Of a stretch of DNA of 64,000 nt, positions 16,349 through 24,862 are shown piece after piece. The position numbers and the translations under genes were made by a program. Under the pieces are notes generated by a model. It was not told where the DNA came from. It worked only from the letters and a program-made list of their open reading frames with translations, and made no database searches. Within the stretch, counting starts at the first letter, position 1, and the number at the start of each line of letters is the position of its first letter. This DNA comes from Streptomyces sp. ICC1 (GTDB taxonomy: Bacteria; Actinomycetota; Actinomycetes; Streptomycetales; Streptomycetaceae), in contig NZ_CP030287.1 of the NCBI RefSeq assembly GCF_003287935.1, positions 3,190,267 through 3,254,266 of the forward strand, given 5' to 3'.

Positions 16349-18469
16349 TCAGCGGTTCTCGTCCGGTACGGGCAGGGCCGCGGAGGGAAGCACCCCGGCG
16401 GTGGGGGCCGTCCGCCGCGGCTCCTCGGACACGGACACGGGGACCTGCGGGCCGTCCGCCTCGCGCAGCCAGCGGCGCAGGACCCCGTGCACCGCCTCCG
16501 CGCCCACCAGTTCGCCGCCCGGCTCCCGGACCGGCTCGGACAGCTCCACCGGCCACATCAGGAACGGGTGCCCCTGCTCCCCGCCGAGGCCGCCGTGCGA
16601 GCCGATCTGCTCCTCGAAGGCGTGCACCGCGCCCGTCTCCGGGTCGTACGCCGAGTTCACCATCACGTCCGCCACGTGCGGGAAGGTGTCGGTCCGCCGC
16701 ACCGCCCGCGCCGCGCCCGGCCCGAAGCGGGCCAGCAGTTCCTCCGCCGCACCGGGCTCGTCCAACCGTGCCTCGGCCCCGGCCGGCCCCAGCACCACCC
16801 CGTCGACCAGCAGGAACCCGACCCCGGGGTGGTTCGCCAGGGTCGTCAGCAGCGCCGGGTGGGCCCGCTCGATCCGCGCCCGGGACGCCCGCCCGGGCAG
16901 GTCCGGGAAGGAGATCAGCCCGAGGTTGCCGGACGCGAGCACCACCGGGTCCGGGCCCGGCCCGGGGTGCGCCTCCTCGCCCTCCTCCTCGACCGGCCGG
17001 TGCAGGGCGGCCCGTACGGCGGCCCGCGCCTCCGCCCCGCTGTGGGTGCGGCCGGCCCGCCGGGACACCGGCAGCCCGCAGCCGGCCCGCACCAGGTCCT
17101 TCAGGGTGAGGCCGTACCGGCCCAGGAAGGTCTCCCCCGGGCTCTGGCCGTGGTCCGAGAGCAGCACGATCCGGTACTCCCGGGGCGCGTGCTCGGCGAC
17201 CCGCGCGATGAGGGCGAGGCTGCGGTCGAGGCGGGCGAGCACCTGGTCGGTGTCGCGGGCGCGCGGCCCCGAGTGGTGGGCGACCTCGTCGTAGCCGACG
17301 AGGTCGGCGTAGACCGCGGCGCGCCCGGCGAGCATGTCGCCGATCACCGCGGCGACGACGACGTCCCGCTCGACCACCGTCGCGAAGGCCCGGATCAGCG
17401 GGTAGAGCCCGCCGCGGGCGATGCGCGGCATGTCCCCGCGCAGGCGGCCGCGTACCGACTGGGTGATCTCCCGGGCCACTTCGGCCACGAAGGAGAGCGC
17501 GGTGCGGACCGCGTTCGCCGGGTCGGAGAAGTACGCGAAGTAGCCCGCGCGGGAGCGGTTGTCCCGACCCCGCCGCGCGGACACGGACAGGACGAGGGCC
17601 AGTTGGTCCGCGCCGCCGCTGAAGAGGTTGCCGCGGCTGGCGCCGTCGAGGGTGAGCAGGCCGCCGTCGCCGGTGCGCTCGATCGCGCGCCGCTGGAGCT
17701 CGGCGGCGCTGGTGGGCCGGTTGCAGACCACCACCTCGCCGGTGTCCTTCTCGTACCAGCGGAAAGCCGGGACGTCGAAGTTGGAGCCGTGCAGGATGCC
17801 GAGCTGGCTGGCGCCGGTCTGGCTGGACCAGTCGGTCCGCCAGGAGGTGACGCGGTGGCTGCGGTCGAGCCAGTCGGCCACCGTCGGCATCAAACCGCTG
17901 CCCGCCGCGTGGCGCAGCACCTCGTACCCGACCCCGTCGAGCTGGAGGAAGACCAGGCCGGGCGCGGCCTCGCCGGCGCCGGGCCGCCCCTCGCGGCGCT
18001 GGCGGCGTCGGCGGCGGTCGGCGAGCCGGTACAGCCTGCGCCGGTAGGCGCCGTCGTCCCGTACGGCCAGCGCGGTGGAGGTCGCGGACGCGACCGCGGA
18101 CATCACGGCGGCGACGACGACCGCCGTCTCGGGGGCGACCTGGCCGCGCCCGTCGGGGATCAGGCTGAGCGCTATCAGCAGCAGGGAGCCGTTGAGGAAG
18201 AAGACCAGCAGGCCGAGCACCAGGGCGGGCACGAGCAGCAGGGCACGGACGAGAACCGGCCACACGAGCGCGCTCAGCAGACCGAACGCGCCGGCGCCGA
18301 CGGCGGCCGTCAGGCCGATCTGCGTGATGCTGTCCTGGTCGCCGCCGGCCTGGAGCCGGAAATCGGGGAGGCCGCCCGCCAGGACGAGCATGGTCAGGGT
18401 GGACACCGCCCACACGATGAGCACCCGCACCAGGGCGCTGCCCGCATTCCGCCACCGGCCTCGCGACAC
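16349..18469 (-). CDS. Membrane-anchored alkaline-phosphatase-fold hydrolase (holin-like N-terminus)
   Basis: A 706-residue protein. Residues 10-140 contain four membrane helices of the Phage_holin_4_2 type. The rest is a type I phosphodiesterase/alkaline-phosphatase-fold domain: FLQLDGVGYEVL near residue 175, a nucleophile region SSQTGASQLGI, the metal ligands DEVAHHSGP near 395 and LSDHGQSPGE near 440, and a late His in IGSHGGLGGEQGHPF near 645. Genomes annotate it as phage holin family protein, but it is not a phage gene; a membrane-bound hydrolase of a phosphodiester or phospholipid is the better reading. The start is GTG 18469 with a weak GAGG. Confidence 0.78.
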   Translation of the reverse strand: MSRGRWRNAGSALVRVLIVWAVSTLTMLVLAGGLPDFRLQAGGDQDSITQIGLTAAVGAGAFGLLSALVWPVLVRALLLVPALVLGLLVFFLNGSLLLIALSLIPDGRGQVAPETAVVVAAVMSAVASATSTALAVRDDGAYRRRLYRLADRRRRRQRREGRPGAGEAAPGLVFLQLDGVGYEVLRHAAGSGLMPTVADWLDRSHRVTSWRTDWSSQTGASQLGILHGSNFDVPAFRWYEKDTGEVVVCNRPTSAAELQRRAIERTGDGGLLTLDGASRGNLFSGGADQLALVLSVSARRGRDNRSRAGYFAYFSDPANAVRTALSFVAEVAREITQSVRGRLRGDMPRIARGGLYPLIRAFATVVERDVVVAAVIGDMLAGRAAVYADLVGYDEVAHHSGPRARDTDQVLARLDRSLALIARVAEHAPREYRIVLLSDHGQSPGETFLGRYGLTLKDLVRAGCGLPVSRRAGRTHSGAEARAAVRAALHRPVEEEGEEAHPGPGPDPVVLASGNLGLISFPDLPGRASRARIERAHPALLTTLANHPGVGFLLVDGVVLGPAGAEARLDEPGAAEELLARFGPGAARAVRRTDTFPHVADVMVNSAYDPETGAVHAFEEQIGSHGGLGGEQGHPFLMWPVELSEPVREPGGELVGAEAVHGVLRRWLREADGPQVPVSVSEEPRRTAPTAGVLPSAALPVPDENR

Positions 18470-18664
18470 GCCCGCACCCGCCTCACGCCGTGGCCCGCAC
18501 CGCGCCGCCGGGCCCCCGTCCCACGCTTCCAGGCTCGCACAACGGGGCCCGCCCGTGCGGATGACACGGGTGGCGGATGTGCGTACGGGAGGCGGCTGCG
18601 GGCGCGGCGGGAGGCCGGTCGTGCGCCGGGCGCCGCGACCCGGTGGACCTTTCCGGTCACAGCA

Positions 18665-19069
18665 CTAGGTGCCGTCGTAGCCGGCGGTCGGCATGGAGAG
18701 CCGGCGGTGCACCTCGGCCTTCATCGCGGAGGTGTACTGCGGCTCGGCGAGACCGGCGGTTTCCAGCCGTACGCCGCGCCGCTCGCACTCGGCGGTGAAC
18801 TCCTCCACGGAGCGCAGCGCGCGGGCCAGCACCCGGTGGTTGGCGGTGACGAACAGGTCGACGCGGCCGGCGTCGACGTCGTTCCACAGCCCGCAGTGGT
18901 CGGCGCGCAGCCCGTAGACCAGGAGCTGGCGGGTCACCACGTAGCCCCGGCCGACGGCCCAGCGGGCGCACATGGCGTGCTGGCTCCGGGTGTCGACGGC
19001 GAAGGGATCGGCGTCCAGATCTTCGAGCGGGGCCAGGCTGGCGATCGCGGCCACGCGCAGCTCATCCAT
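18665..19069 (-). CDS. Serine-recombinase-like domain protein lacking the catalytic serine
   Basis: A 134-residue protein. It aligns by eye along the N-terminal catalytic domain of resolvases: strand 1 LRVAAIASLAP, then DTRSQHAMCARWAVGRGYVV, DVDAGRVDLFVTANHRVLAR and VEEFTAECERRGVRL. The canonical Y-x-R-x-S is replaced by AIASLA, so the nucleophilic Ser and its Arg are gone, and no DNA-binding domain follows. It is probably a domesticated, non-recombining derivative, perhaps a binding or dimerisation module. The start ATG 19069 has TAGGGT 8 nt upstream, fitting a leaderless mRNA. Confidence 0.6.
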   Translation of the reverse strand: MDELRVAAIASLAPLEDLDADPFAVDTRSQHAMCARWAVGRGYVVTRQLLVYGLRADHCGLWNDVDAGRVDLFVTANHRVLARALRSVEEFTAECERRGVRLETAGLAEPQYTSAMKAEVHRRLSMPTAGYDGT

Positions 19070-19213
19070 GCCGCCCGACCCTACTCCGATCCGCCGCCGG
19101 GGAGGAGGGGGCGTGGAGTCCCGGTTCCGGGCGGATCCGACGGTTCCGGGCGGATCCGCGGGGCAGCCTTTAGGCTCGACGGGAGCGGGACGAGGGAGGG
19201 AGACCGGGTACCG

Positions 19214-19999
19214 GTGGAGATCACCTGGTGGGGCCATGCCACGTGCACCGTCGAGGACTCCGGCGTCCGGCTGCTGACGGACCCGCTGTTCGCACGCCGG
19301 CTCGCGCACCTGCGGCGGCGGCGCGGGGCGGTGCCCCCGCCGGAGGCCGCGGTCGCGGACGCGGTGCTCGTCTCGCACCTGCACGCCGACCACCTGCACC
19401 TGCCGTCGCTGGCGCGACTGGCGCCCGGAACCCGGCTGCTGGTCCCCCGCGGGGCGCCGCGGGCGGTGCCGGGGCTGGCCAGGCTCGCGCGGGTGCGCGG
19501 GCTGGCCGTCACGGAGATGGGGCCGGGCGACGCGGTGACGGTGGGCGGTGGAGCCGGGGGCGCGCGGGTCCGGGTCCGGGCGGTCAGCGCGCGGCACGAC
19601 GGGCGGCGGCTGCCGCTCGGCCCGCAGCGCGCGCCCGCGCTCGGCTTCGTGGTCGAAGGATCGGCCCGGACCTACTTCGCCGGCGACACCGGGCTGTTCG
19701 ACTCGATGGCCGGCGAGGTCGGGCCGGTGGACGTGGCCCTGCTGCCGGTGGGCGGCTGGGGGCCGTACCTGGGTCCGGGGCACCTCGACGCGGCGGGCGC
19801 GGCGCGGGCGCTGGCGCTGCTGGCGCCGGCGGCGGCGGTTCCGGTGCACTGGGGCACGTACTGGCCGGTGGGCATGGACGCGGTGCGGCCGCACGAGTTC
19901 CACGCGCCGGGCGAGGAGTTCGTGCGGTGCGCGCGGCGCGAGGCGCCGAAGGTGACGGTACGCGTTCCGGCGCACGGCGAGCGGATGCGGCTGCCGTGA
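19214..19999 (+). CDS. Metallo-beta-lactamase-fold hydrolase
   Basis: A 261-residue MBL-fold protein. The metal site HLHADHLHL (HxHxDH) is near residue 58, YFAGDTGLFD near 157 gives the bridging Asp, and PVHWGTYWPVG near 218 the late His. It resembles UlaG/NAPE-PLD-like lactonase/phosphodiesterase members; substrate unknown. The start is GTG 19214 with AGGGAG upstream, and TAGGCT near 19172 is a likely -10. Its stop overlaps the start of a DedA membrane protein, so the two are co-translated. Confidence 0.78.
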   Translation: MEITWWGHATCTVEDSGVRLLTDPLFARRLAHLRRRRGAVPPPEAAVADAVLVSHLHADHLHLPSLARLAPGTRLLVPRGAPRAVPGLARLARVRGLAVTEMGPGDAVTVGGGAGGARVRVRAVSARHDGRRLPLGPQRAPALGFVVEGSARTYFAGDTGLFDSMAGEVGPVDVALLPVGGWGPYLGPGHLDAAGAARALALLAPAAAVPVHWGTYWPVGMDAVRPHEFHAPGEEFVRCARREAPKVTVRVPAHGERMRLP

Positions 20000-20631
20000 C
20001 GGTGTCCTCGACCCTGCACGGCTTCGCGGCGGCGGCCGGCCAGGTCCCGCCGGAGACGACGCAACAGGCCGTCGGATACCCGGCGTTGTTCGTGCTGGTA
20101 GCGGTCGGGGCGCTGGTCCCGGTCATTCCCACGGGCGCGCTGGTGAGCTCGGCGGCGGTGGTCGCGCTCCACCAGGGGACTCCGGCCCTGACGCTCTCGC
20201 TCGTCTTCCTGGTCGCCTCCCTGGCGGCGTTCGCCGGGGACCTGGCGCTGTACTGGCTGGGCGGGCGCGGGGTGCGCTCGCGGGGCGGCTCGCGCCGGCT
20301 GGAGGACCTGCGCCGCCGAGCGACCCCCGAACGCCTCGCCCAGGCCCAGCGGAAGCTGGACGAGCACGGCGTACTGGTCCTGGTGGTCTCCCGCCTGGTC
20401 CCGGCGGGCCGGATCCCGGTGATGCTGGCCTGCCTCCTGGCGGAGCTCCCGCTCCGCCGCTTCGCCCGCGGCGACGCCCCGGCCTGCCTGGCCTGGGCGG
20501 CGTCCTACGGCCTGATCGGCATCCTGGGCGGCTCCCTCTTCTCGGACCCCTGGAAGGGCGTGGCCCTGGCGGTGGCCCTGACCCTCCTCGTCAGCACGGC
20601 CCCCGCCCTGTGGCGCCGCCTCCACGGCTGA
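19996..20631 (+). CDS. DedA-family membrane protein
   Basis: A 211-residue protein with about five membrane segments. The DedA/SNARE-associated core is visible: a re-entrant region around VPVIPTGALVSSAAVV and the FSRxxP-like VSRLVPAGRIPVML near residue 128. DedA proteins act in undecaprenyl-phosphate or phospholipid flipping and membrane energetics. The start is GTG 19996 overlapping the MBL hydrolase stop (GTGA), so a joint role in lipid-linked phosphoester turnover is conceivable (inference). Confidence 0.78.
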   Translation: MTVSSTLHGFAAAAGQVPPETTQQAVGYPALFVLVAVGALVPVIPTGALVSSAAVVALHQGTPALTLSLVFLVASLAAFAGDLALYWLGGRGVRSRGGSRRLEDLRRRATPERLAQAQRKLDEHGVLVLVVSRLVPAGRIPVMLACLLAELPLRRFARGDAPACLAWAASYGLIGILGGSLFSDPWKGVALAVALTLLVSTAPALWRRLHG

Positions 20632-20686
20632 CGCGGGGCGCGGGTCCTGCGGGCTCCGCGGGCTCCGGCCGGCCGGTGCGCGTCAG
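20628..20686. terminator. Inverted repeat spanning two convergent stop codons
   Basis: CTGACGCG (20628-20635) and CGCGTCAG (20679-20686) are perfect inverted copies. Each contains the TGA stop of one of the two convergent genes. The G/C-rich interval between can fold further. A bidirectional terminator is likely. Confidence 0.45.
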
Positions 20687-21762
20687 GAGCACAGGGCTCG
20701 GGAGCTCCCGATCGGAAGGTCCCAGAGGGACTCGCGGGGCAGCCCCGCACGCGCCCAGGCGGCCCGCACCCGGTGCAGGGGCTCCATCACCGGCTCCGCG
20801 GACAGGGCGAAGGTCGCCCAGTGCATGGGAGCCATCCGCTTCGCCCCGAGGTCGAGGTGGGCCTGCACCGCCTCCTCCGGATCCGCGTGGACATCGCGCA
20901 GCCACCAGCGCGGCGCGTAGGCCCCGATGGGGAGCAGCGCGAGGTCGATCCCCGGGTGACGGCGGCCGATCTCGCCGAACCAGTGCCCGTATCCGGTGTC
21001 GCCCGCGAAGTACACCTTCTTCGGCGTCCCGGCCCGCGGCTCGGTGAGGATCCAGCCGCCCCACAGCGTGCGGCACGCGTCGATCAGGGACCGCTTCGAC
21101 CAGTGGTGCGCCGGGACGAACTCGAAGCGCACGCCGCACAGTTCGGCCGACTCCCACCAGTCGAGCTCGGTGACCCGGGTGAACCCGCGGCGCCGGCACC
21201 AGCGGGCGAGCCCGGCCGGGACGAAGAGGGCGGTGTGGCGGTGCAGCCGCTTGAGCGTCGGCGCGTCCAGGTGGTCGTAGTGGTTGTGGCTGATCACCAC
21301 GGCGTCGACCGGCGGGAGTTCCTCCCACCGCACCCCGACGGGGGTCATCCGCGCCGGGGTTCCGATGATCCGCCGCGACCAGACGGGGTCGGTCAGTACG
21401 GTCAGGCCACCGATCCGCAGGATCCAGCTGGCGTGCCCGGCCCAGGTGACGGACACCGTCCCGGCCGCGACGGCGGGCAGCGGGGCCGGCTCGTACGGCA
21501 GGTCGGGGATGCCGCGCAGCCCCTCGGGGCCGGGCCGGAAGGCGCCCTCGCGGGCGAGGCGGGCGAACGCGCGGAGCCCTGGCAGCGGTGTGGTCAGCCG
21601 GTCCGCGAACGAGCGCGGCCACAGCCGGTGTTCGCCGGGCGGGCGCGCCACCGGTCCGGGTGGCGCCGGCCGTACCGGGGCGCCCGGGACTCCGGCGGCG
21701 GGACCGGCCGCGCGGGAACCCGTACGGGCGGCCGCCGCGGGTGCGTCCGTCTGATCCCTCAT
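20683..21762 (-). CDS. NAPE-PLD-like metallo-beta-lactamase-fold hydrolase
   Basis: A 359-residue cytosolic MBL-fold protein. It has the longer N-terminus of the N-acyl-phosphatidylethanolamine phospholipase D/RomA group, then AGHASWILRIGG near residue 115, ISHNHYDHLDAPT (HxHxDH) near 165, VPAHHWSKR near 225, YFAGDTGYG near 262 and APMHWATFALS near 320. Family members hydrolyse phosphodiester bonds of lipids. The start is ATG 21762 behind GGAGA; an in-frame GTG at 21780 would put that ribosome site inside the gene. Confidence 0.8.
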   Translation of the reverse strand: MRDQTDAPAAAARTGSRAAGPAAGVPGAPVRPAPPGPVARPPGEHRLWPRSFADRLTTPLPGLRAFARLAREGAFRPGPEGLRGIPDLPYEPAPLPAVAAGTVSVTWAGHASWILRIGGLTVLTDPVWSRRIIGTPARMTPVGVRWEELPPVDAVVISHNHYDHLDAPTLKRLHRHTALFVPAGLARWCRRRGFTRVTELDWWESAELCGVRFEFVPAHHWSKRSLIDACRTLWGGWILTEPRAGTPKKVYFAGDTGYGHWFGEIGRRHPGIDLALLPIGAYAPRWWLRDVHADPEEAVQAHLDLGAKRMAPMHWATFALSAEPVMEPLHRVRAAWARAGLPRESLWDLPIGSSRALCS

Positions 21763-21785
21763 CGAGAAGTCTCCGTTCACCGGCG

Positions 21786-21858
21786 GGAGTCGGGTGCGGT
21801 GCGGTCGGGTGCGGTCGGGTGCGGTTCGGTCGGGTGCGGTGCGGTGCGGTCGGGTGCG
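21786..21858 (+). repeat. GGTGCGGTC-type tandem repeat
   Basis: Some 70 bp between two co-oriented genes are almost entirely GTGCGGTCGG units of 5-10 bp with small variations. The array reaches up to the stop codon of the downstream aminotransferase-like gene's neighbour region and lies upstream of the MBL hydrolase. Confidence 0.8.
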
Positions 21859-23088
21859 TCAGTCGGACAGCCCGGCCAGGACCGCCCGGAGCCGGTCCAG
21901 CGAGCCCCGCACGTGCGGAAGTTCGAGGGGGTCGGCGGCGGTGAGCGCGGCGAGCCGCTCCTCCGGGCCGGCGCCCAGCAGCGGCCCGGTCGACAGCCGG
22001 ACCCGCAGGGCCACCGGCTCGTCCGCGAACCGCTGCCCGCCGGGCGTGGGCGCGCCGAGCCGGCCGCCCAGCCAGTCCTCCAGTTCCATCGCGTCGCCGA
22101 CGCCGAGGCGGGCCAGCCCCGCGCGCAGGGGCGTCAGGTCGGCGTACAGGTGCCGGCCGGCCTGCGGGGGCCTGGCCAGCGCGCCGACGTCCAGCAGCTC
22201 CCGGTGCGCGGCGGCGGCCACCACACCGTGCAGGCCGGCGGCCGAGGCGGCGCGCCCGGCGACGGCGGCGGGCTCGTCGAGGGCGTGCGCGGCGGCTCCG
22301 GCGACGGGGCCCGCGACGAAGCCGCCGGTCGCGGTGAGCACGTCGAGGGTGCGGGCCCGCAGCCAGGTGCCGTGCGGGGTGCCGGGGAAGCGGACGACGG
22401 CCGCGGGCCAGCCGGCGGGCAGCAGCGCGCCGGACAGGTCGAGCAGGACCGCGGTCTCGGCGGGAAGCATCTCGGCGGGGCTGAGGACGAGCGTGTCGTG
22501 CGGCCGGTGGACGGTGTCGCGCCAGGTCTCGTCGCTGACGACGAACAGCCCGGCCGCCGCGGCGGCCTCACAGGCCTCCCGCACCAGCTCGGGCGGCGGC
22601 ACGGTGGCCGTCGGGTCGTCGGCCACGGACAGCAGCAGCACCCTCGGGTCGCCGCCCTCCGCGCGCACCCGGCGCACGGTCTCCAGCAGGGCGTACGGGT
22701 CGGGTACGCCGCCGCACTCGGCCGGGGTCGGGACGTGATAGGCCCGCCGTCCCAGCAGTCGGACCTGCGGCGTCCACCAGGCGGGACAGGGGCGGGGCAG
22801 CATGACGTCGCCGCCGTACGCGCCGAGCAGCGCGAGCAGCAGCGCCGGCGCCCCGGGTCCGGCGGCCACGTGGTCGGGGTCGGTCGGCAGGCCGCGCCGG
22901 CCCCAGTGCCGGGCCGCGGCGGCCCGTACGGGGACTCCGCCGCCCGGGGGCTCCGGAGCCGAACGCCAGGCGGCCGCGGCGAGGACGGCCGTGAGCTCGG
23001 GCAGGACGGGCAGGCCCGGCTGGGGCGCGGGCGGGCCGTAGCGGACCGGACCCCGGCCCTCGGCCGTCGTGCGCTGGATCCCCGACAC
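21859..23088 (-). CDS. Aminotransferase-fold protein with no lysine (pseudoenzyme)
   Basis: A 409-residue protein with the layout of fold-type I PLP aminotransferases: AAGPGAPALLLALLGAYGG near residue 75, DETWRD near 187 (the DExYxx position) and a C-terminal small domain. The segment that normally holds the Schiff-base lysine reads LLDLSGALLPAGWP, and the whole protein contains no Lys, so PLP chemistry by the usual route is impossible. It may be a regulatory or binding derivative. The start is GTG 23088 behind GAGG (spacing 9). Confidence 0.7.
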   Translation of the reverse strand: MSGIQRTTAEGRGPVRYGPPAPQPGLPVLPELTAVLAAAAWRSAPEPPGGGVPVRAAAARHWGRRGLPTDPDHVAAGPGAPALLLALLGAYGGDVMLPRPCPAWWTPQVRLLGRRAYHVPTPAECGGVPDPYALLETVRRVRAEGGDPRVLLLSVADDPTATVPPPELVREACEAAAAAGLFVVSDETWRDTVHRPHDTLVLSPAEMLPAETAVLLDLSGALLPAGWPAAVVRFPGTPHGTWLRARTLDVLTATGGFVAGPVAGAAAHALDEPAAVAGRAASAAGLHGVVAAAAHRELLDVGALARPPQAGRHLYADLTPLRAGLARLGVGDAMELEDWLGGRLGAPTPGGQRFADEPVALRVRLSTGPLLGAGPEERLAALTAADPLELPHVRGSLDRLRAVLAGLSD

Positions 23089-23219
23089 CGCGCGCCACCT
23101 CTTCCTGCCGTCCCGCGCTCGCCAACCCTGCCTTTATACGGTTATTTGTCCGCAGTCGCCCGTCGTGGCCGAAGGCGGCCGGGGGGCGACCGGCCAGCCG
23201 GAGGGGCCAGCCGGAGCGG

Positions 23220-23792
23220 TCAGCCGTCCCTCCCCAGCAGCGCGAGCAGCCTGGTCTGGGCGTTCGCCCCGGCCGGCACGTCCAGCGGCGGCGCGTACAT
23301 GCCGCTCGACGCCAGCCCGTCGGCGTAGGGCATGACCTCCTTGATGGAGAACTCGACGAGGCCGTCCGGCAGCCGGTCGTCGGCGCCCAGGCCGCGCGCG
23401 AGGTCCCAGGTGTGGACGACGCAGTCGGCGGTCAGCTCCGAGCAGTACGCCGACCCGAGCGCGGGCCCGTACGAGAGCCGGACGGTGCGCTCCAGCGCCC
23501 CGGGGATCTCGAAGGCGGCGTGCGCGGCAGCCGAGGCCCGGTCCCAGGCCTCGGCCGGGTCCGTGCCGAGGACGTCACCGGAGTAGGTGCTGCCGATGTC
23601 CTCGACGGTGCGGCCGTCGGTGACCAGCGGCGGTATCCAAAGCTGTTCGGCGGTGACGTGGTTGACCAGGTCGCGCACGCTCCATTCACCACAGGGGGTC
23701 GGCGCGTCCCACTGGGTCTCCGAGACTGCGTGCACGTACGCGCCGAAGAGCCTGAGCGCTTCGGCGTGCGTGTCGAGCAGCGGGTCCGGCAT
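23220..23792 (-). CDS. TIGR03086-type metal-binding protein (DinB/mycothiol-transferase fold)
   Basis: A 190-residue protein of the four-helix DinB-like fold. Landmarks are TPCGEWSVRDLVNHV near residue 32 and ADCVVHTWDLARGLG near 128, whose histidines are the metal ligands of the TIGR03086/maleylpyruvate-isomerase N-terminal family. Relatives use mycothiol as cosubstrate; the reaction here is unknown. The start is ATG 23792 with AGGA 11 nt upstream. Divergent from the methyltransferase at 24001. Confidence 0.8.
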   Translation of the reverse strand: MPDPLLDTHAEALRLFGAYVHAVSETQWDAPTPCGEWSVRDLVNHVTAEQLWIPPLVTDGRTVEDIGSTYSGDVLGTDPAEAWDRASAAAHAAFEIPGALERTVRLSYGPALGSAYCSELTADCVVHTWDLARGLGADDRLPDGLVEFSIKEVMPYADGLASSGMYAPPLDVPAGANAQTRLLALLGRDG

Positions 23793-24000
23793 CGATCTCA
23801 CCGTCCTTCGCCGGGGTGGTCCACTCCCCCGGGCTTCACTCTCCTCGCACCTGCCGTTCCCTGCCACCGACCTTCCCCATCGCCTTGTCCCGCAAGGACG
23901 GTGTCCACATGTCAAAACGCGTATCTCAGATGGCGAACTGATCACTTACGGTGGCACCAACGGATTCGACAGCACTTCGACGACGAAGGAGCCACGGCCC

Positions 24001-24846
24001 ATGAACGCCACGGATGCCACTGATGCCACGGCCGCCGCGCACGAGACCGCGGTCTACACCCACGGACACCACGAGTCGGTGCTGCGCTCGCACCGCTGGC
24101 GCACCGCGCGGAACTCCGCCGCGTACCTGATCGGCGAGCTGCGCCCGGGCATGGCCGTCCTGGACGTGGGCTGCGGTCCGGGCACGATCACGGCCGACCT
24201 GGCGGAGCTGGTGGGCCCGGGGGGCCGGGTCACGGCGGTGGACGCGGCGCCGGACGTGGTGGAGCAGGCCGCCGCGTACGCGAAGGAACGGGGCCTGGCC
24301 ACCATCGGGTTCGCCACGGCCGACGTCCACGCGCTGGACTTCCCGGACCACTCCTTCGACGTGGTCCACGCCCACCAGGTGCTGCAGCACGTCGGCGACC
24401 CCGTCCAGGCGCTGCGCGAGATGCGCCGCGTGTGCCGGCCGGGCGGGATCGTGGCCGTGCGGGACGCGGACTACGCGGCGATGACCTGGTACCCGCGGAC
24501 CCCGGGGCTGGAGGAGTGGCTGAGCCTGTACCGGCAGGTCGCCCGCGCCAACGGCGGCGAGCCCGACGCCGGACGCCGCCTGCGCGCGTGGGCGCGGGCG
24601 GCGGGCTTCACGGACGTGACCTGCACGGCGACCTCGTGGTGCTACGCGACCGAGGAGGAGGCCGCGTGGTGGTCCTCGCTGTGGGCGGACCGCACGACGG
24701 CTTCGGCGTACGCCGGGATCGCGACGGGCGGCGGCCACGCGACGGAGGCGGAGCTGACGGCCGTCGCGGAGGCCTGGCACACGTGGGGCGCGTCCCCCGA
24801 CGCCTGGTTCTCGGTCCTGAACGGCGAGGTCATCGCCCGCGCCTGA
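24001..24846 (+). CDS. Class I SAM-dependent methyltransferase (UbiE-like)
   Basis: A 281-residue protein. VLDVGCGPGTITADLAE near residue 49 is motif I, VTAVDAAP the motif II acidic strand, HALDFPDHSFDVVHAHQVLQ near 105 and MRRVCRPGGIVAVRD near 140 motifs III/IV. Methyltransfer to a small molecule is expected; the substrate is unknown. The start is ATG 24001 behind AAGGAG (spacing 11). The N-terminus repeats DATDATAA. Confidence 0.85.
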   Translation: MNATDATDATAAAHETAVYTHGHHESVLRSHRWRTARNSAAYLIGELRPGMAVLDVGCGPGTITADLAELVGPGGRVTAVDAAPDVVEQAAAYAKERGLATIGFATADVHALDFPDHSFDVVHAHQVLQHVGDPVQALREMRRVCRPGGIVAVRDADYAAMTWYPRTPGLEEWLSLYRQVARANGGEPDAGRRLRAWARAAGFTDVTCTATSWCYATEEEAAWWSSLWADRTTASAYAGIATGGGHATEAELTAVAEAWHTWGASPDAWFSVLNGEVIARA

Positions 24847-24862
24847 CGCACCATCACCCCTG

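Noticed and set aside
16349..18469. Possible prophage because of a holin-like N-terminus
   Set aside because: No phage structural, integrase or lysis genes nearby; the rest of the protein is a phosphatase.
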